Origin: Candidatus Limnocylindrales bacterium
GTDB lineage: Bacteria; Desulfobacterota; Binatia; UBA1149; CAITLU01
NCBI GenBank assembly: GCA_035626395.1
Contig: DASPNR010000041.1
Coordinates: 1 to 64,000 of the forward strand
Reading direction: 5' to 3'
Length of the DNA stretch: 64,000 bases
The translations under genes and the position numbers were made by a program. A model generated the notes under the pieces. The model was not told the origin of the DNA. It saw only the letters and a list, made by a program, of their open reading frames with translations, and made no database searches. Positions 1 to 8,622 of this stretch are shown piece after piece. How positions within the stretch are numbered: position 1 is the stretch's first letter; each line of letters opens with the position of its first letter.

Positions 1-79
1 AGGCCGCAATATCGACGCCGGCCTCGGCCTCTTTCACGATCGCGACGATCTGTTCCTCGCTGAATTTCGACTTCCTCAT
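1..79 (-). CDS. IS3-family transposase OrfA, N-terminal 26 codons only
   Basis: Reading leftward from an ATG at 79 gives MRKSKFSEEQIVAIVKEAEA, followed by GVDIAA. This is the start of the helix-turn-helix domain of IS3-family OrfA proteins, which bind the element ends. A strong ribosome binding site (GGGAGGGG) lies just before the ATG. The remainder, including any OrfB with the DDE catalytic domain, is off the window, so it cannot be said whether the element is intact. It is the element that interrupts the L,D-transpeptidase remnant next to it. Confidence 0.8.
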   Translation of the reverse strand, partial: MRKSKFSEEQIVAIVKEAEAGVDIAA

Positions 80-129
80 GACCCCTCCCGGGCCGTCGGA
101 AAGTCTACTTATCGAGTGTGTCCTATTCA
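1..129 (-). mobile_element. End of an IS3-type insertion sequence (partial, runs off the window)
   Basis: The first 79 bases encode the N-terminus of an IS3-family OrfA on the minus strand, so the element continues beyond the window start. Read on the minus strand, the element probably ends at base 129 with TGAATAGGACACACTCG, which begins with the TG typical of IS3-family ends. The boundary is supported independently: L,D-transpeptidase sequence becomes recognisable in the plus strand from about base 137. The second end and any target duplication are outside the window, so the exact terminus is inferred. Confidence 0.6.
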
Positions 130-431
130 GGGAAGCTTACGTAACGAACTCCCACGTGAGCTGTTTGGGGCTTTTCCGATGTGCGGAAACCTACAACGGA
201 AGCGCGGGCTTCTCGATGCGGCTGGACGGTCTCAGCCCGACCAACAACAACGCTCGTTCGCGCGGGATCGTTATGCATTCCAGCGACTACGTGGAGGACG
301 CTACCTCAAAGATCTGCGGCCGAAGCTGGGGCTGCCCGTCTGTCGATCACAAGTACTATGAAGCGATCATTGCAAAACTGAAGGATGGTTCCCCGTTGCT
401 GTCGCACTACGACGGGCGGTTCGCGATCTAG
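130..431 (+). pseudogene. Murein L,D-transpeptidase catalytic (YkuD_2-type) gene, 5' truncated by the IS element
   Basis: The reading frame ending at 431 encodes the C-terminal part of a YkuD_2-type murein L,D-transpeptidase, an enzyme of peptidoglycan cross-linking or anchoring. Visible family features are the segment GFSMRLDGL, the conserved RGIVMHSSDYV histidine segment, and the catalytic block GRSWGCPSV with the nucleophilic cysteine. Homology starts only at about base 137, directly beside the presumed IS3 end, so the signal peptide and the N-terminal half of the domain are missing. The frame runs openly back into the IS, but that part is not transpeptidase sequence. The gene is most likely inactivated by the insertion, although its catalytic residues remain intact. 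Confidence 0.75.
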
Positions 432-630
432 CAGCTGCGGCGTCGGCAGTTTCCGGCGACGGGCACCGCCGGCACATTTCGCCGCGATGGGATCGGACCG
501 TTCATCGCCAAGGAAGACTCGACCGGTAGCCTCCGTCTGGAGTGGCAAACGTCACCTTACAGGTCGCCTCTGTCTTGCTTCGGCACGGTCCGCCCGGCTT
601 AACGCCCCAATCCAACGCTCGGAGCTGGCC

Positions 631-1305
631 ATGCGACCGATCCTTCTGCTCAACCTTGCGCTCTCCGTAGCCGCTGCCGTCGCCGTCAGTGGCTGCGCAA
701 CCGAATCGCATCGAAGCCTCGCCCCGCCTGCCGTCGCATCGCACGGCACCGCCTACAGCGGCCCTAGATACAAGCTCGTCATCGGCAAGTTCCAGAACCG
801 GTCGACGTACATGCAGGGCATCTTCTCCGACGGGACCGATCGCCTGGGCAGCCAGGCCAAGACCGCCTTGATGGGACATCTCCAGCAGACCGGTCGTTTC
901 ACGCTGGTCGATCGCGCCAACATGGACGAGATCGCCTTCGAGGCCGACGTTTCCGGGAGAAGGCAGCAGCTCACCGGCGCCGAGGTCGCGGTCACCGGCG
1001 ACGTCACAGAATTCGGGCGACGGAATACCGGGGACGTGCAGGCGTTCGGTCTGCTCGGCGCAGGCGCCAAGCAGACCGCCTACGCCAAGGTCGTGCTCAA
1101 CATCGTCGACGTTCGTACTTCCCAGGTGCTCTACTCGGCTTTCGGGGCGGGCGAGTACGCGCTCAGCAATCGCGAGATCGCCGGGTTCGGCAGCACCGCC
1201 GGCTACGATGCAACCCTGAACGGCAAAGTCCTGGACCTCGCGATTCGCGAGGCCGTCAATCGGCTCGTCGAAGGCCTCGAAAACGGTTCATGGTCGCCGA
1301 CGTGA
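631..1305 (+). CDS. CsgG/HfaB-family lipoprotein
   Basis: This 224-residue lipoprotein begins with a hydrophobic signal peptide and a lipobox (VSGC, Cys22). The body matches the CsgG-like fold: KLVIGKFQNRS near the start, a LVDRANMDEI segment, and a GDVTEFG strand followed by a long strand with a TSQVLYSA turn. CsgG relatives form outer-membrane secretion pores for curli, but shorter relatives such as this one have no proven pore role. I chose the ATG at 631 because it gives a proper lipoprotein signal; the open frame extends upstream without coding features. It is the first gene of a tight three-gene operon with DUF4810 and DUF799 lipoproteins, the order known from Neisseria (GNA1162 locus). 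Its stop overlaps the next start (TGATG), suggesting translational coupling. Confidence 0.85.
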   Translation: MRPILLLNLALSVAAAVAVSGCATESHRSLAPPAVASHGTAYSGPRYKLVIGKFQNRSTYMQGIFSDGTDRLGSQAKTALMGHLQQTGRFTLVDRANMDEIAFEADVSGRRQQLTGAEVAVTGDVTEFGRRNTGDVQAFGLLGAGAKQTAYAKVVLNIVDVRTSQVLYSAFGAGEYALSNREIAGFGSTAGYDATLNGKVLDLAIREAVNRLVEGLENGSWSPT

Positions 1306-1745
1306 TGTCCCCGTCAATCGCGCGGCGGCTGCGGACTGCGCTGCTCATGCTTCTGGCCGGCGCGGCGACCAGCGCGTGCCAACCGCAAGCCATGTACCGC
1401 TGGGGCGGCTACGAGGACGTGCTCTACCGGTCGCTTGCGCGTCCCGACGGAAGCGACACGGCAACCCACTGCGCAAAGCTGGCTGCCGACGTCCAGCGCA
1501 CGCTCGCGGAGGGCAAGCGCGTGCCGCCGGGCGTTCACGCACATCTTGGATACCTCTACTACCTGGAGGGCAGCGTCGATGAAGCTCGGCGTCAGTTCGA
1601 TGCAGAGCGGACCGCGTATCCCGAGTCGGCGGTGTTCGTTGACGGACTGATGGCGAGGCTGGCCGGCGCCGGCCCCGCAGCGATGGTTACGTCCGCTCCG
1701 GTGGCCACTGCTACGGCATCGACGCCTGCACCGCACAACCAGTGA
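1305..1745 (+). CDS. DUF4810-family lipoprotein
   Basis: This small lipoprotein (146 residues from the ATG at 1305) has a hydrophobic signal peptide ending in the lipobox TSAC. The mature part starts with QAMYRWGGYEDVLYRSL, the hallmark of the DUF4810 family, and contains a tetratricopeptide-like helical pair (YLYYLEGSVDEARRQFDAE) before a segment SAVFVDGLMARL. A second in-frame ATG at 1290 would lengthen it by five residues, but the ATG at 1305 overlaps the upstream stop and fits coupling. The C-terminus is a low-complexity Ala/Thr/Pro tail. It is the middle gene of the CsgG-DUF4810-DUF799 operon, whose proteins are believed to form an envelope complex of unknown function. Confidence 0.85.
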   Translation: MSPSIARRLRTALLMLLAGAATSACQPQAMYRWGGYEDVLYRSLARPDGSDTATHCAKLAADVQRTLAEGKRVPPGVHAHLGYLYYLEGSVDEARRQFDAERTAYPESAVFVDGLMARLAGAGPAAMVTSAPVATATASTPAPHNQ

Positions 1746-1753
1746 GCTCCGAG

Positions 1754-2395
1754 ATGAAGCACGCATTCGTGATCATGTCGGTGTTGGCCTTGGTCTCCGG
1801 CTGCATTAGGCCGCCAGACTATTCAGCCTTTCGTACGCACCAGCCCAAGAGCATTCTCGTGCTTCCGCCGATGAATCAGACGGTCGCGGTCGAGGCTCCA
1901 TACTCCTATCTTTCTACCGTCAGCATGCCGCTGGCCGAGGCGGGATACTACGTCTTCCCTGTCGGCGTCGTGGACGCGTTCCTCAAGGAGAACGGGCTGC
2001 CGACGCCCGGCGAGATGCACAGCGTGCCGGTGCAGAAACTAGGCGAAGTGTTCGGCGCAGACTCGGTGCTTTACGTGACGATTACGGAGTGGGGGCAGAA
2101 GTATGTCGTCCTCAGCTCGAATACGATCGTGGCCGCGGAAGCACGCCTATTGGATGCCGACACGGGCATCCAGATCTGGCAAGGCAAGGTCCGATTGGTC
2201 CAGCAGTCCGGCGGCAGTGGCAACCTCGTTGCCGACCTCATCGTGGCCGTGGTCGAACAGATCATTGATTCGTCCACGGATCAGGCGCGGCTACTGTCAC
2301 GCCCTGCCAACTTCGCGCTACTGACACACCAGCAGACTGGGTTGCCGCCGGGGCCGCGGCATCCCGCGTATGCCAGCGATTCGCGCGGACGGTAG
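1754..2395 (+). CDS. DUF799 (GNA1162-type) lipoprotein
   Basis: The 213-residue product has a lipoprotein signal with lipobox LVSGC (Cys17) and then RPPDYSAFRTHQPKSILVL, the characteristic beginning of the DUF799/GNA1162 family. The conserved block SVLYVTITEWGQKY and the following beta-strand segments are also present. Neisserial GNA1162 is an outer-membrane-associated lipoprotein of unknown biochemical role. The ATG at 1754 gives the best signal peptide. An in-frame GTG at 1742 overlaps the previous stop codon and could be used instead, adding four residues. With the two preceding genes it forms a complete three-lipoprotein operon; no further gene follows on this strand before insertion-sequence debris begins. 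Confidence 0.85.
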   Translation: MKHAFVIMSVLALVSGCIRPPDYSAFRTHQPKSILVLPPMNQTVAVEAPYSYLSTVSMPLAEAGYYVFPVGVVDAFLKENGLPTPGEMHSVPVQKLGEVFGADSVLYVTITEWGQKYVVLSSNTIVAAEARLLDADTGIQIWQGKVRLVQQSGGSGNLVADLIVAVVEQIIDSSTDQARLLSRPANFALLTHQQTGLPPGPRHPAYASDSRGR

Positions 2396-2698
2396 GGGTG
2401 GAAGGAGACGGCTGCCCAAGATGGCTCCGCAGCAGGCAAGCCCGGCGGTGGGGCTCTTCGGGAGGAGACGCTGCCGGCCGCTGTCTGGTCCTCTCGCACG
2501 TCCGTGCTGGTTGCCTGAGCTCAATTGGGCGCTCGGATCTTCAGAAGTTCGCCGGGCGTACTACGGGGCCATCGGGCACGAAAGGGCACGTTCATCACCA
2601 CGTCCGACTGCTCGTCGGGGGCACCGCTACGTCTCTCAGATCGACAGCAAGATCGTGCTGGTAGTAGCGCGACACGCTATCGCGTAAGGCGACAGCCA
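2396..2698 (+). other. Non-coding/degenerate stretch before the istB remnant
   Basis: No convincing gene is visible here. Several overlapping short open frames exist on both strands, none with recognisable family sequence. The stretch sits between the DUF799 gene and the IS21 remnant and probably includes eroded insertion-sequence DNA; no istA sequence could be recognised. Confidence 0.5.
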
Positions 2699-3390
2699 GT
2701 TTGCAAAGCCGAGCTGGCGCCGCATCGGTTTCTCGACCAGGTGCTCGAGTCCGAGCTCGCTTGGCGTGAGGAGCGGCGTGTCCGAACCTCGCATCAGCGC
2801 CTGCCCACCGGTCAGACCATCGGCAGCTTCGACTTCAGCTTCCAACCGTCCATCGAACGCAGCCGGATCGAGACGTTGGAACATGCCAGTGGATCCGCGA
2901 GAACCGCACGCTGCTGATCCAGGGGCCGCCCGGCCTGGGAAAGACGCACTTGGCCATCGCGCTTGCGGTGCGTGCCGTCGAGTGCGGCTTCGGTGTCAGC
3001 TTCTGCCGGCTCGACGAGCTGATGGCCGCGCTGCGGCGCGACGCGAACTTAAGTCCCTCCCGCCTTCGGCGAAAGAAGTATCTCTCGTCATCGCTGCTGG
3101 TCATCGACGAGGTCGGCTTCGATCCGATGACGCGCCAGGAGGCCAGCCTGTTCTTTCGCCTGGTGTCCCACCGCTACCAGCGCGGCAGCATCCTGATCAC
3201 GACGAACAAGGGGATTCGCGAGTGGCCTGAGATCCTGGCCGGCGACGAGGTGCTGGCCGCCGCGATCCTGGACCGGCTGCTGCACAATAGCCACGTCCTG
3301 GACATCAAGGGGCGCAGCTACAGGCTCCGGGACCTGGAACGGGCCGTGAGCCGCCACCGCCGGTGCGTCAGCCGCGCTCACTCGGCCGCC
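2699..3390 (+). pseudogene. istB: IS21-family IstB (transposition helper ATPase), frameshifted remnant
   Basis: Two adjacent frames together give an IstB-like AAA+ ATPase, the helper that binds DNA with the IstA transposase. The first part reads FLDQVLESELAWREERR and then FDFSFQPSIERSRIETL. The second continues QWIRENRTLLIQGPPGLGKT (Walker A), LLVIDEVGF (Walker B), RGSILITTNKGI (sensor 1), and ends with GRSYRLRDLE. The frame changes near 2876-2884, where losing one base between TTGG and AACATGC would explain the break (expected IETLATCQWIRE). No IstA gene is present. The protein tail runs into the 3' end of the convergent exoprotein gene at 3428. This is an inactive IS21 relic. Confidence 0.8.
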
Positions 3391-3427
3391 GAGGCGCCCG
3401 GTGAGCGCAATCCTTTTGCCGCTGCGC

Positions 3428-4792
3428 CTACTCCGGACAGCTCTCGTCGTCCGCCCCGTTGTCGAAGATATCGCAGTCGACGTCCAGGCCATCGGCGACG
3501 ACGACGGCCGAGCAAGCGAAGCAACGACCAACGGCCGTCAGGCATTCGGCACGTGCTTGGTTGCTGGCCGAGGGCGTGCACGTGCCGTTGATCAGCTCAT
3601 CGAGCGGCTGTCCCGCGCACTTGCCGTCCAGCGCGCCGAGCAGTCCGGCTTCCGCGTCCTCTTCCTGCGGAGTCAGGCAGCCTGCCAGTTCCTCGCCCGT
3701 CGTGGCCTGCGTGACCTTCTTGCCGAGCAGCGCCGCCTTCTTGCACTTGTTGAAGCTGTTGAACACGCCGCCGGTCACCGCCTGCTGGGCGGTCAGCACT
3801 GCGGACTGGCATGCGAATGCCGCCTTGTCTCCGACGACGAAATCTTCGGGGAAATCGTCGACCAGGTTGTCGTAGATGAGCTCCGAAATGAGCCGCGTGA
3901 ACGATGCCGCCTGCGCGGCGTCGGTGTAGCCGAAGTGCGGGGCGCTGGCGTCGCATGGCTCGGCCAGCGCGGCGACCTTCTCGATGGCCTTTTGAATCTT
4001 GGCCTGCGGCTTGGGCGCGCCGGCGCAGGCCAGAAAGTCCGAGCCATCCTTGGCGTAGGCCTTCAGGCACTTGTTGTAGGCTTTGTTGGCCGTCTTGAAG
4101 ATGCCGGCCATGCCCTTGTTGACGGCGTTGACGCAGTCCTGCTGATCGTCGTTCAGGGCGACCTCCGCGCGGCAGTCGGCGGAGCAGCCGTCGCCGCCCG
4201 CGGTATTGCCGTCCTCGCAGGTTTCCCCGCCGGTGACGTAGCCGTCGTTGCACACCTCGGTGCCGATGGTGAAGAAGACCGTCACACGCACCGTATCGAC
4301 GGCAACGCCGGAGCAGCCGTTGCTGTCGATGCGCACGCCGAAGTCCGCATCCTCGACGTCGGCCAGCGTCCAGGTCGTGCCCCAGCCATCGTCGGCCGCG
4401 CCGAGATAGAAGTACTGTGTCAGATCGCAGCTGTTGGCGTAGTAGGAGGGCAGCGACTTGGGAGTGCCGACCGGAGTGCCGTCCTTGACGAGCTGGATCG
4501 TGCCCTGGCAGCCGAGGTCGGCGATCTTGGGCTCGACCGCAAAGCCGTCGATGGAGGTTGCGCTGGCCGGCAGATCGAAGCCGAAGCCGGCAACCGACAC
4601 GAACTGGGCGCCGGTCGAGGACGCGCACGCGCTGTCGGCATTGCCGGCGGCCGAGCTGCAGCCTGAGCCGAACGTGCAGTCGGCAACCGAGCCGGCATGG
4701 TTCGCGCCGACAAAGCCGTCGTGGGCGGAGGCGGAGGTGGCGGCAAGGAGAATGGCGAGGGCGGTGATGCGCGACAGAGCTGTATGCGTCAT
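3428..4792 (-). CDS. Secreted Cys-rich protein with DUF4215-like repeat
   Basis: This 454-residue protein starts with a Sec signal peptide (MTHTALSRITALAILLAATS, cleavage after SASA). The N-terminal half (about 24-180) is a beta-rich region with paired cysteines, including a VTVFFTIGTEVCN strand. Residues about 181-207 form a DUF4215-type motif (CNDGYVTGGETCEDGN), common in exoproteins of myxobacteria-like lineages. The C-terminal half is helical with spaced cysteines and ends in an acidic Cys-containing tail. The longer open frame upstream of 4792 has no coding character, so the ATG giving the signal peptide was chosen; no clear ribosome binding site precedes it. No enzymatic motif is visible and the function is unknown. 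It is probably extracellular. Confidence 0.75.
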   Translation of the reverse strand: MTHTALSRITALAILLAATSASAHDGFVGANHAGSVADCTFGSGCSSAAGNADSACASSTGAQFVSVAGFGFDLPASATSIDGFAVEPKIADLGCQGTIQLVKDGTPVGTPKSLPSYYANSCDLTQYFYLGAADDGWGTTWTLADVEDADFGVRIDSNGCSGVAVDTVRVTVFFTIGTEVCNDGYVTGGETCEDGNTAGGDGCSADCRAEVALNDDQQDCVNAVNKGMAGIFKTANKAYNKCLKAYAKDGSDFLACAGAPKPQAKIQKAIEKVAALAEPCDASAPHFGYTDAAQAASFTRLISELIYDNLVDDFPEDFVVGDKAAFACQSAVLTAQQAVTGGVFNSFNKCKKAALLGKKVTQATTGEELAGCLTPQEEDAEAGLLGALDGKCAGQPLDELINGTCTPSASNQARAECLTAVGRCFACSAVVVADGLDVDCDIFDNGADDESCPE

Positions 4793-5007
4793 GGGCGGGC
4801 GTTCTGCGGGGCTTTGTCGGCTGATGCAAGGCGGGGCGCGAATACGGTTATCGAGGTAGAGCAGCAGGGGGAGCAGGCAGGTCGCGTGGTCGGGCGCGCA
4901 TCGTGCCGTGCGTCGCGAATGCGGCCAGGCGCGTGCGCGTTGCGGCGCGTGGCCATGGTACGGCGATGACTCGCGCGGCGTGCACTGAGCGCGCCGCGCG
5001 GGCTCGA

Positions 5008-6363
5008 CTAATCGGCGGAGTCGACGATACCGCGGATGATGCCGAGCTTGAGCAGGTCCTGAGGTCGGATCTTCAGATCGCTCGCCGTTTGCGCGATGCC
5101 CTCGGCGCCGCGCTTGAGCACGGCGGCGGCGGCTTCGGGCGCCAGCACCGTAAAGTAACTGTCGGGCGTCGCCCAAAGATTCCCAGGCGCTGCCAGCGCC
5201 AGCGCCCCGCCCGACGTGCCCTCGCCGATGACGACCGATGTGATCGGCACGCGCGCTTCGGCCACCGCGGCATACGTCTGCGCAATGGCGGCGCCGATGC
5301 CGCCGCGCTCGGCTTCGGCGTCATTGCTCGCGCCGGGCGTGTCGATGAGCGTCAGGATCGGAATGCCGAGCCGGCTTGCCATGCGCAGCAGCCGCGTAGC
5401 CGTGCGAAAGCCTGCCGGCCGCGTCGCGGTGCCGCACTGCGCGGCAAAGGCGATCGGGCGGCCGCCGCGCAGGCCAAAGCCGCAAAGCATGCCGTCGTCC
5501 ACGCCGCCGCACCGGTCGCCGCGGATCTCCTCATAGCCGCCATCGAAGTAGGCACGAAGGTAGTCGCGGGCGCGCGGTCGGGCAGCGTCCCGCGCATGGA
5601 GAACCGCCTGCCACCCCGTCTCCGGAAGCGCCGTCTTGCCAAGCGCACGCGGAGGGTCAGCCGGCGCCGCATCGGCCGGCGGCCGAAGAAGACGCAGCCA
5701 GCGTCCCAGCGTGGCCGCCAGCTCCTCGGGCGCGACGATCGCGTCGATGTGCCCCGCGGCGAGCTGTGCTTCGGCGCTGTATGCAGCAGGATCGGCGCCG
5801 GCAGGACGCACGCGCGACCCCGCAAACCCGATCTGCGCCGACGGCTCGGCAAGAATGATGTCGGCACCGGCGCCCAGCGTCGCCCAGCCGCCTCCGGTAG
5901 TGGGATCGCACGCCACGGCGATCTGCGCCAGACCGGCGGCGCGCGTCATCGCCGACTGCGCGGCGATGCGCTGGAGCTGCCCGAGCGCGAGCATCCCCTC
6001 CTGCAAGCGGCTGCCGCCGGTGGCGATGAGCGTCACAAGCGGCAGTCGCCGCTCGCGGGCCGCGGTGTGCGCAGCTTCGATGCGGTCACCGGTGCGCACG
6101 CCGAGAGAGCCGCCGAGGAAGCCGAACTCGAGCGACAGCAGCATGGCGGGCGAGCCGCCGATGGTGGCGGTGCCGCAGACGATCGATTCGGTTTCGCCGG
6201 TGCGCTCGTGCGCCTGCCGTCGCAGCTCGTCATAGCCTGGCCATGCCAGCGGATTGTCGGGGTGGGGCGTGGCCGGTGACGGCAGCTCGGTAAAGTCGTC
6301 GGCCACGGCGGCGATGGCCTGCCGGGCGGTGTGACGGCCGGCGGCTGGCGTGCGGTGAGGCAT
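5008..6363 (-). CDS. Fused acyl-CoA carboxylase carboxyltransferase (AccD-AccA-like)
   Basis: The 451-residue protein contains two crotonase-fold halves in one chain, corresponding to the beta and alpha subunits of acetyl-CoA carboxylase carboxyltransferase. The enzyme transfers the carboxyl group from carboxybiotin to an acyl-CoA. The AccD-like half has FLGGSLGVRTGDRI, ATGGSRLQEGML and CDPTTGGGWATLGAGADIIL. The AccA-like half has ILTLIDTPGASNDAEAERGG and SVVIGEGTSGGALALA. The Cys4 zinc finger usual at the AccD N-terminus is absent; the sequence before the fold is a short Ala/Pro-rich stretch. No biotin carboxylase or BCCP gene is adjacent, so partners must lie elsewhere. The substrate could be acetyl-CoA or another acyl-CoA. 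The ATG at 6363 is preferred to an upstream TTG. Confidence 0.8.
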   Translation of the reverse strand: MPHRTPAAGRHTARQAIAAVADDFTELPSPATPHPDNPLAWPGYDELRRQAHERTGETESIVCGTATIGGSPAMLLSLEFGFLGGSLGVRTGDRIEAAHTAARERRLPLVTLIATGGSRLQEGMLALGQLQRIAAQSAMTRAAGLAQIAVACDPTTGGGWATLGAGADIILAEPSAQIGFAGSRVRPAGADPAAYSAEAQLAAGHIDAIVAPEELAATLGRWLRLLRPPADAAPADPPRALGKTALPETGWQAVLHARDAARPRARDYLRAYFDGGYEEIRGDRCGGVDDGMLCGFGLRGGRPIAFAAQCGTATRPAGFRTATRLLRMASRLGIPILTLIDTPGASNDAEAERGGIGAAIAQTYAAVAEARVPITSVVIGEGTSGGALALAAPGNLWATPDSYFTVLAPEAAAAVLKRGAEGIAQTASDLKIRPQDLLKLGIIRGIVDSAD

Positions 6364-6492
6364 GGCGCGAGAGATGGTTGGGGCGGGGTGGGAGAGCAAG
6401 CGGTGCCTCCAACGCAGCGACGTTTGCCATCTCGGCGCGTTCGAAGCGTCGCGGAATGGCGCGCGATCCGCGTATTCAGGAAGCCGCCGCCA

Positions 6493-6522
6493 TTGCGCCC
6501 ACCGCCCGGCCAGTGCTATCAG
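6493..6522 (+). promoter_or_regulatory. Candidate sigma70-type promoter for the gluzincin-like gene
   Basis: TTGCGC at 6493-6498 and TATCAG at 6517-6522 are separated by 18 bases, with TGC directly before the -10 resembling an extended -10 element. It lies 75 bases before the ATG at 6598, in the gap between divergent genes. It is a weak match found by eye. Confidence 0.25.
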
Positions 6523-6597
6523 CGCCCGGGCGAGGACTGCAGCGGCGCATCAACGTCGCACCGGATGCCGGCGACGAGTCGGCAGGGGGTTCCAAGC

Positions 6598-8622
6598 ATG
6601 GTCGATCACCGGCGGTTCGTATTCCGCGCATCATGGAAGTGCGCGCTCTTGGCGGCGCTTCTAGCCACAGCAACAGCCGCTGCACCCGCTCTGGCCCATC
6701 AGCCCAGCACCGTGCGCCTGGTGCTGGAGGCGGCGCCCGGCTCCGGCCCCGTCGATCTTGCGGCAACCGGCAAAGGCGACCTGAAAATCCAACTCAGACT
6801 CACCAACTACGATCCAACCTACGACGTCCTCGTACGCTTCCCTGCCTGTCACTACGACGCGGTCTCCGAGGGCGTGGTGATGAAGAACCTCGAAGGCCTG
6901 CTGCGCGGCGAGATCGGTACGGCCGAAGCTGTCCTCGGCAACGCCGTGATGGATCCGGCCTGGTCGATCTGCGTCGAGTCCGGCAAGCCGCGCGGCATCT
7001 TCCTGCTGGCGCGCGGCGCTTCGGTCGACATCAAGGCCAGCGTCGACTTCCGCGCGCTCGGCAATCAGCACGTCTGGCTGCTCGGCGAGATGTTCGCATT
7101 CGATCCCGAAAACCGCGGGCAGGAGGAGGTCGGGTTCGAGGATCTGCTGGCGCGCAAGAGGATCGACCAGCGCACGCTCGAAGAGCTGCTGCGCCGCCTG
7201 GCGCCGGCCGGCGAGATTCCCTTCGACCTGTACGCCAACGTCGCCCGCGACGACAAGGGCATCCGCTACCGCCTGGCCAGCTACGCCGAGCTGTACCTGA
7301 AGGGCCAGCCCACCGAAGAAGATGGCGGTGGTCATCAAACCACCGAGTACGTCGACGGCGCGCTGCCGGTCGACCTCGAGGATTTCCAGACGTTCAAGCC
7401 GGCGCTTCCGCGCGATCCGGTGTACGACCCGAACCACGAGAGCGTGCGCCTCGTGCCCACCGACTCCAAGGGCCCGCAGCCGGGCGACTGCGACTGCCGC
7501 GAGCCTTCGCGCAACGACTGCGTCACGTATCAATGCGATCCGAACGAGCGCGCCGCTGGCGCGGTGCAGGAGCTCGGCCCGCGCGGCGGCACCACCTACA
7601 CGGTCACCGGCCGCTACTCGGCCAAGTGGACCGACCATACGCTGCATCCGGCATGGGGATGGCGCGCGCTCGCATGGTGGAACAGCCCGAGCGGCTGGGT
7701 CGTGCTGGCCGAGGACTGGGTGAAGTGGGACGGCAGCTACTCGCTGACCTTCAGCCGCTCCGGCTACACCGGCCAGCACCTTCGCATGCAGTTCCGCGCC
7801 TACAACCGCTACTACGAGCCGATGGACGAGGACGACAACAAGTTCCGCTGGATCAATCCCGACCGCTTCGGCATCTCGAGTTCGCACAACGAAGGCCACT
7901 GGTACGCCGACACCGACGGCGGCACCGCCAACGGACTCGGCGAAGTTTACTTCCGCGCCTACGAGCTGTGGTCGGGCCTGTACTGGCGCGGCGGCATCAA
8001 TCCGCTGCGCGACAATCCCATCAAGCTCTACTACCCCAACACCGAGTACGACTGCGGCGACGGCAGCGGCGTGCCCTGGAGCTGCGCCAGCACCGGCGGC
8101 ACGATCTGGCTGATCGCCTCGCACGGCCTGCAGCGCGACGTCGTGCAGCACGAGTTCGGACATCAGGTGAACAACGAGTTTCACCTCAACCGCCGTCCCG
8201 CGGGAGCTGGCGGCGCCCATACGATCACCGTCTGCTACAACCAGGGCCTGGCGCTGCGAGAGGGGTACGCCAACTTCATGCCGTGCTGGGTGCAGGCCAA
8301 CAGGTCGTCGCAGCCGGCCTCGGATGTGTGCGGGTTCAACATCGAGGCGCCGGGCTCGAGCTTCTGCAAGACGCCCGGCAACAACAATGAAGGCTGGGTC
8401 GGCGCAACGTTCTGGGACCTGCACGACAGCCGCGCCGACGGCAACGACATCCTGTGGTTCAACCACGAGGGCGCGGCGCATTCGATCTATCTGAGTGACC
8501 CGCCTTCGGCCGACGGCGTCTCCCTCGGCATGGACGACTACCGCGACAACTACCGCAATGCGGCAAGCGACGGGCACGAGACGTACATCGACGACATCTT
8601 CGAGCAGAACGACACGGACTGA
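6598..8622 (+). CDS. Secreted gluzincin-like zinc metallopeptidase
   Basis: The 674-residue product has a Sec signal peptide (about 1-34, cleaved near ALAHQ). The catalytic signature HEFGH is at residues 518-522, and REGYANFM follows with the likely third zinc ligand Glu555. This HExxH plus downstream EG arrangement is that of gluzincins. Upstream parts are a beta-rich N-terminal region (35-240), a Cys-containing linker (CDCREPSRNDC, about 298-308) and a Trp/Tyr-rich domain (330-480). The end (WVGATFWDLHDS and on) looks like the rest of the catalytic domain. It is probably extracellular; the substrate is unknown. The ATG at 6598 begins the signal peptide, and the longer open frame upstream is antisense to the carboxyltransferase start. 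Confidence 0.7.
   Translation: MVDHRRFVFRASWKCALLAALLATATAAAPALAHQPSTVRLVLEAAPGSGPVDLAATGKGDLKIQLRLTNYDPTYDVLVRFPACHYDAVSEGVVMKNLEGLLRGEIGTAEAVLGNAVMDPAWSICVESGKPRGIFLLARGASVDIKASVDFRALGNQHVWLLGEMFAFDPENRGQEEVGFEDLLARKRIDQRTLEELLRRLAPAGEIPFDLYANVARDDKGIRYRLASYAELYLKGQPTEEDGGGHQTTEYVDGALPVDLEDFQTFKPALPRDPVYDPNHESVRLVPTDSKGPQPGDCDCREPSRNDCVTYQCDPNERAAGAVQELGPRGGTTYTVTGRYSAKWTDHTLHPAWGWRALAWWNSPSGWVVLAEDWVKWDGSYSLTFSRSGYTGQHLRMQFRAYNRYYEPMDEDDNKFRWINPDRFGISSSHNEGHWYADTDGGTANGLGEVYFRAYELWSGLYWRGGINPLRDNPIKLYYPNTEYDCGDGSGVPWSCASTGGTIWLIASHGLQRDVVQHEFGHQVNNEFHLNRRPAGAGGAHTITVCYNQGLALREGYANFMPCWVQANRSSQPASDVCGFNIEAPGSSFCKTPGNNNEGWVGATFWDLHDSRADGNDILWFNHEGAAHSIYLSDPPSADGVSLGMDDYRDNYRNAASDGHETYIDDIFEQNDTD

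Noticed and set aside
2396..2698. Possible istA fragment before istB
   Set aside because: No frame shows IstA motifs; only short non-homologous frames.
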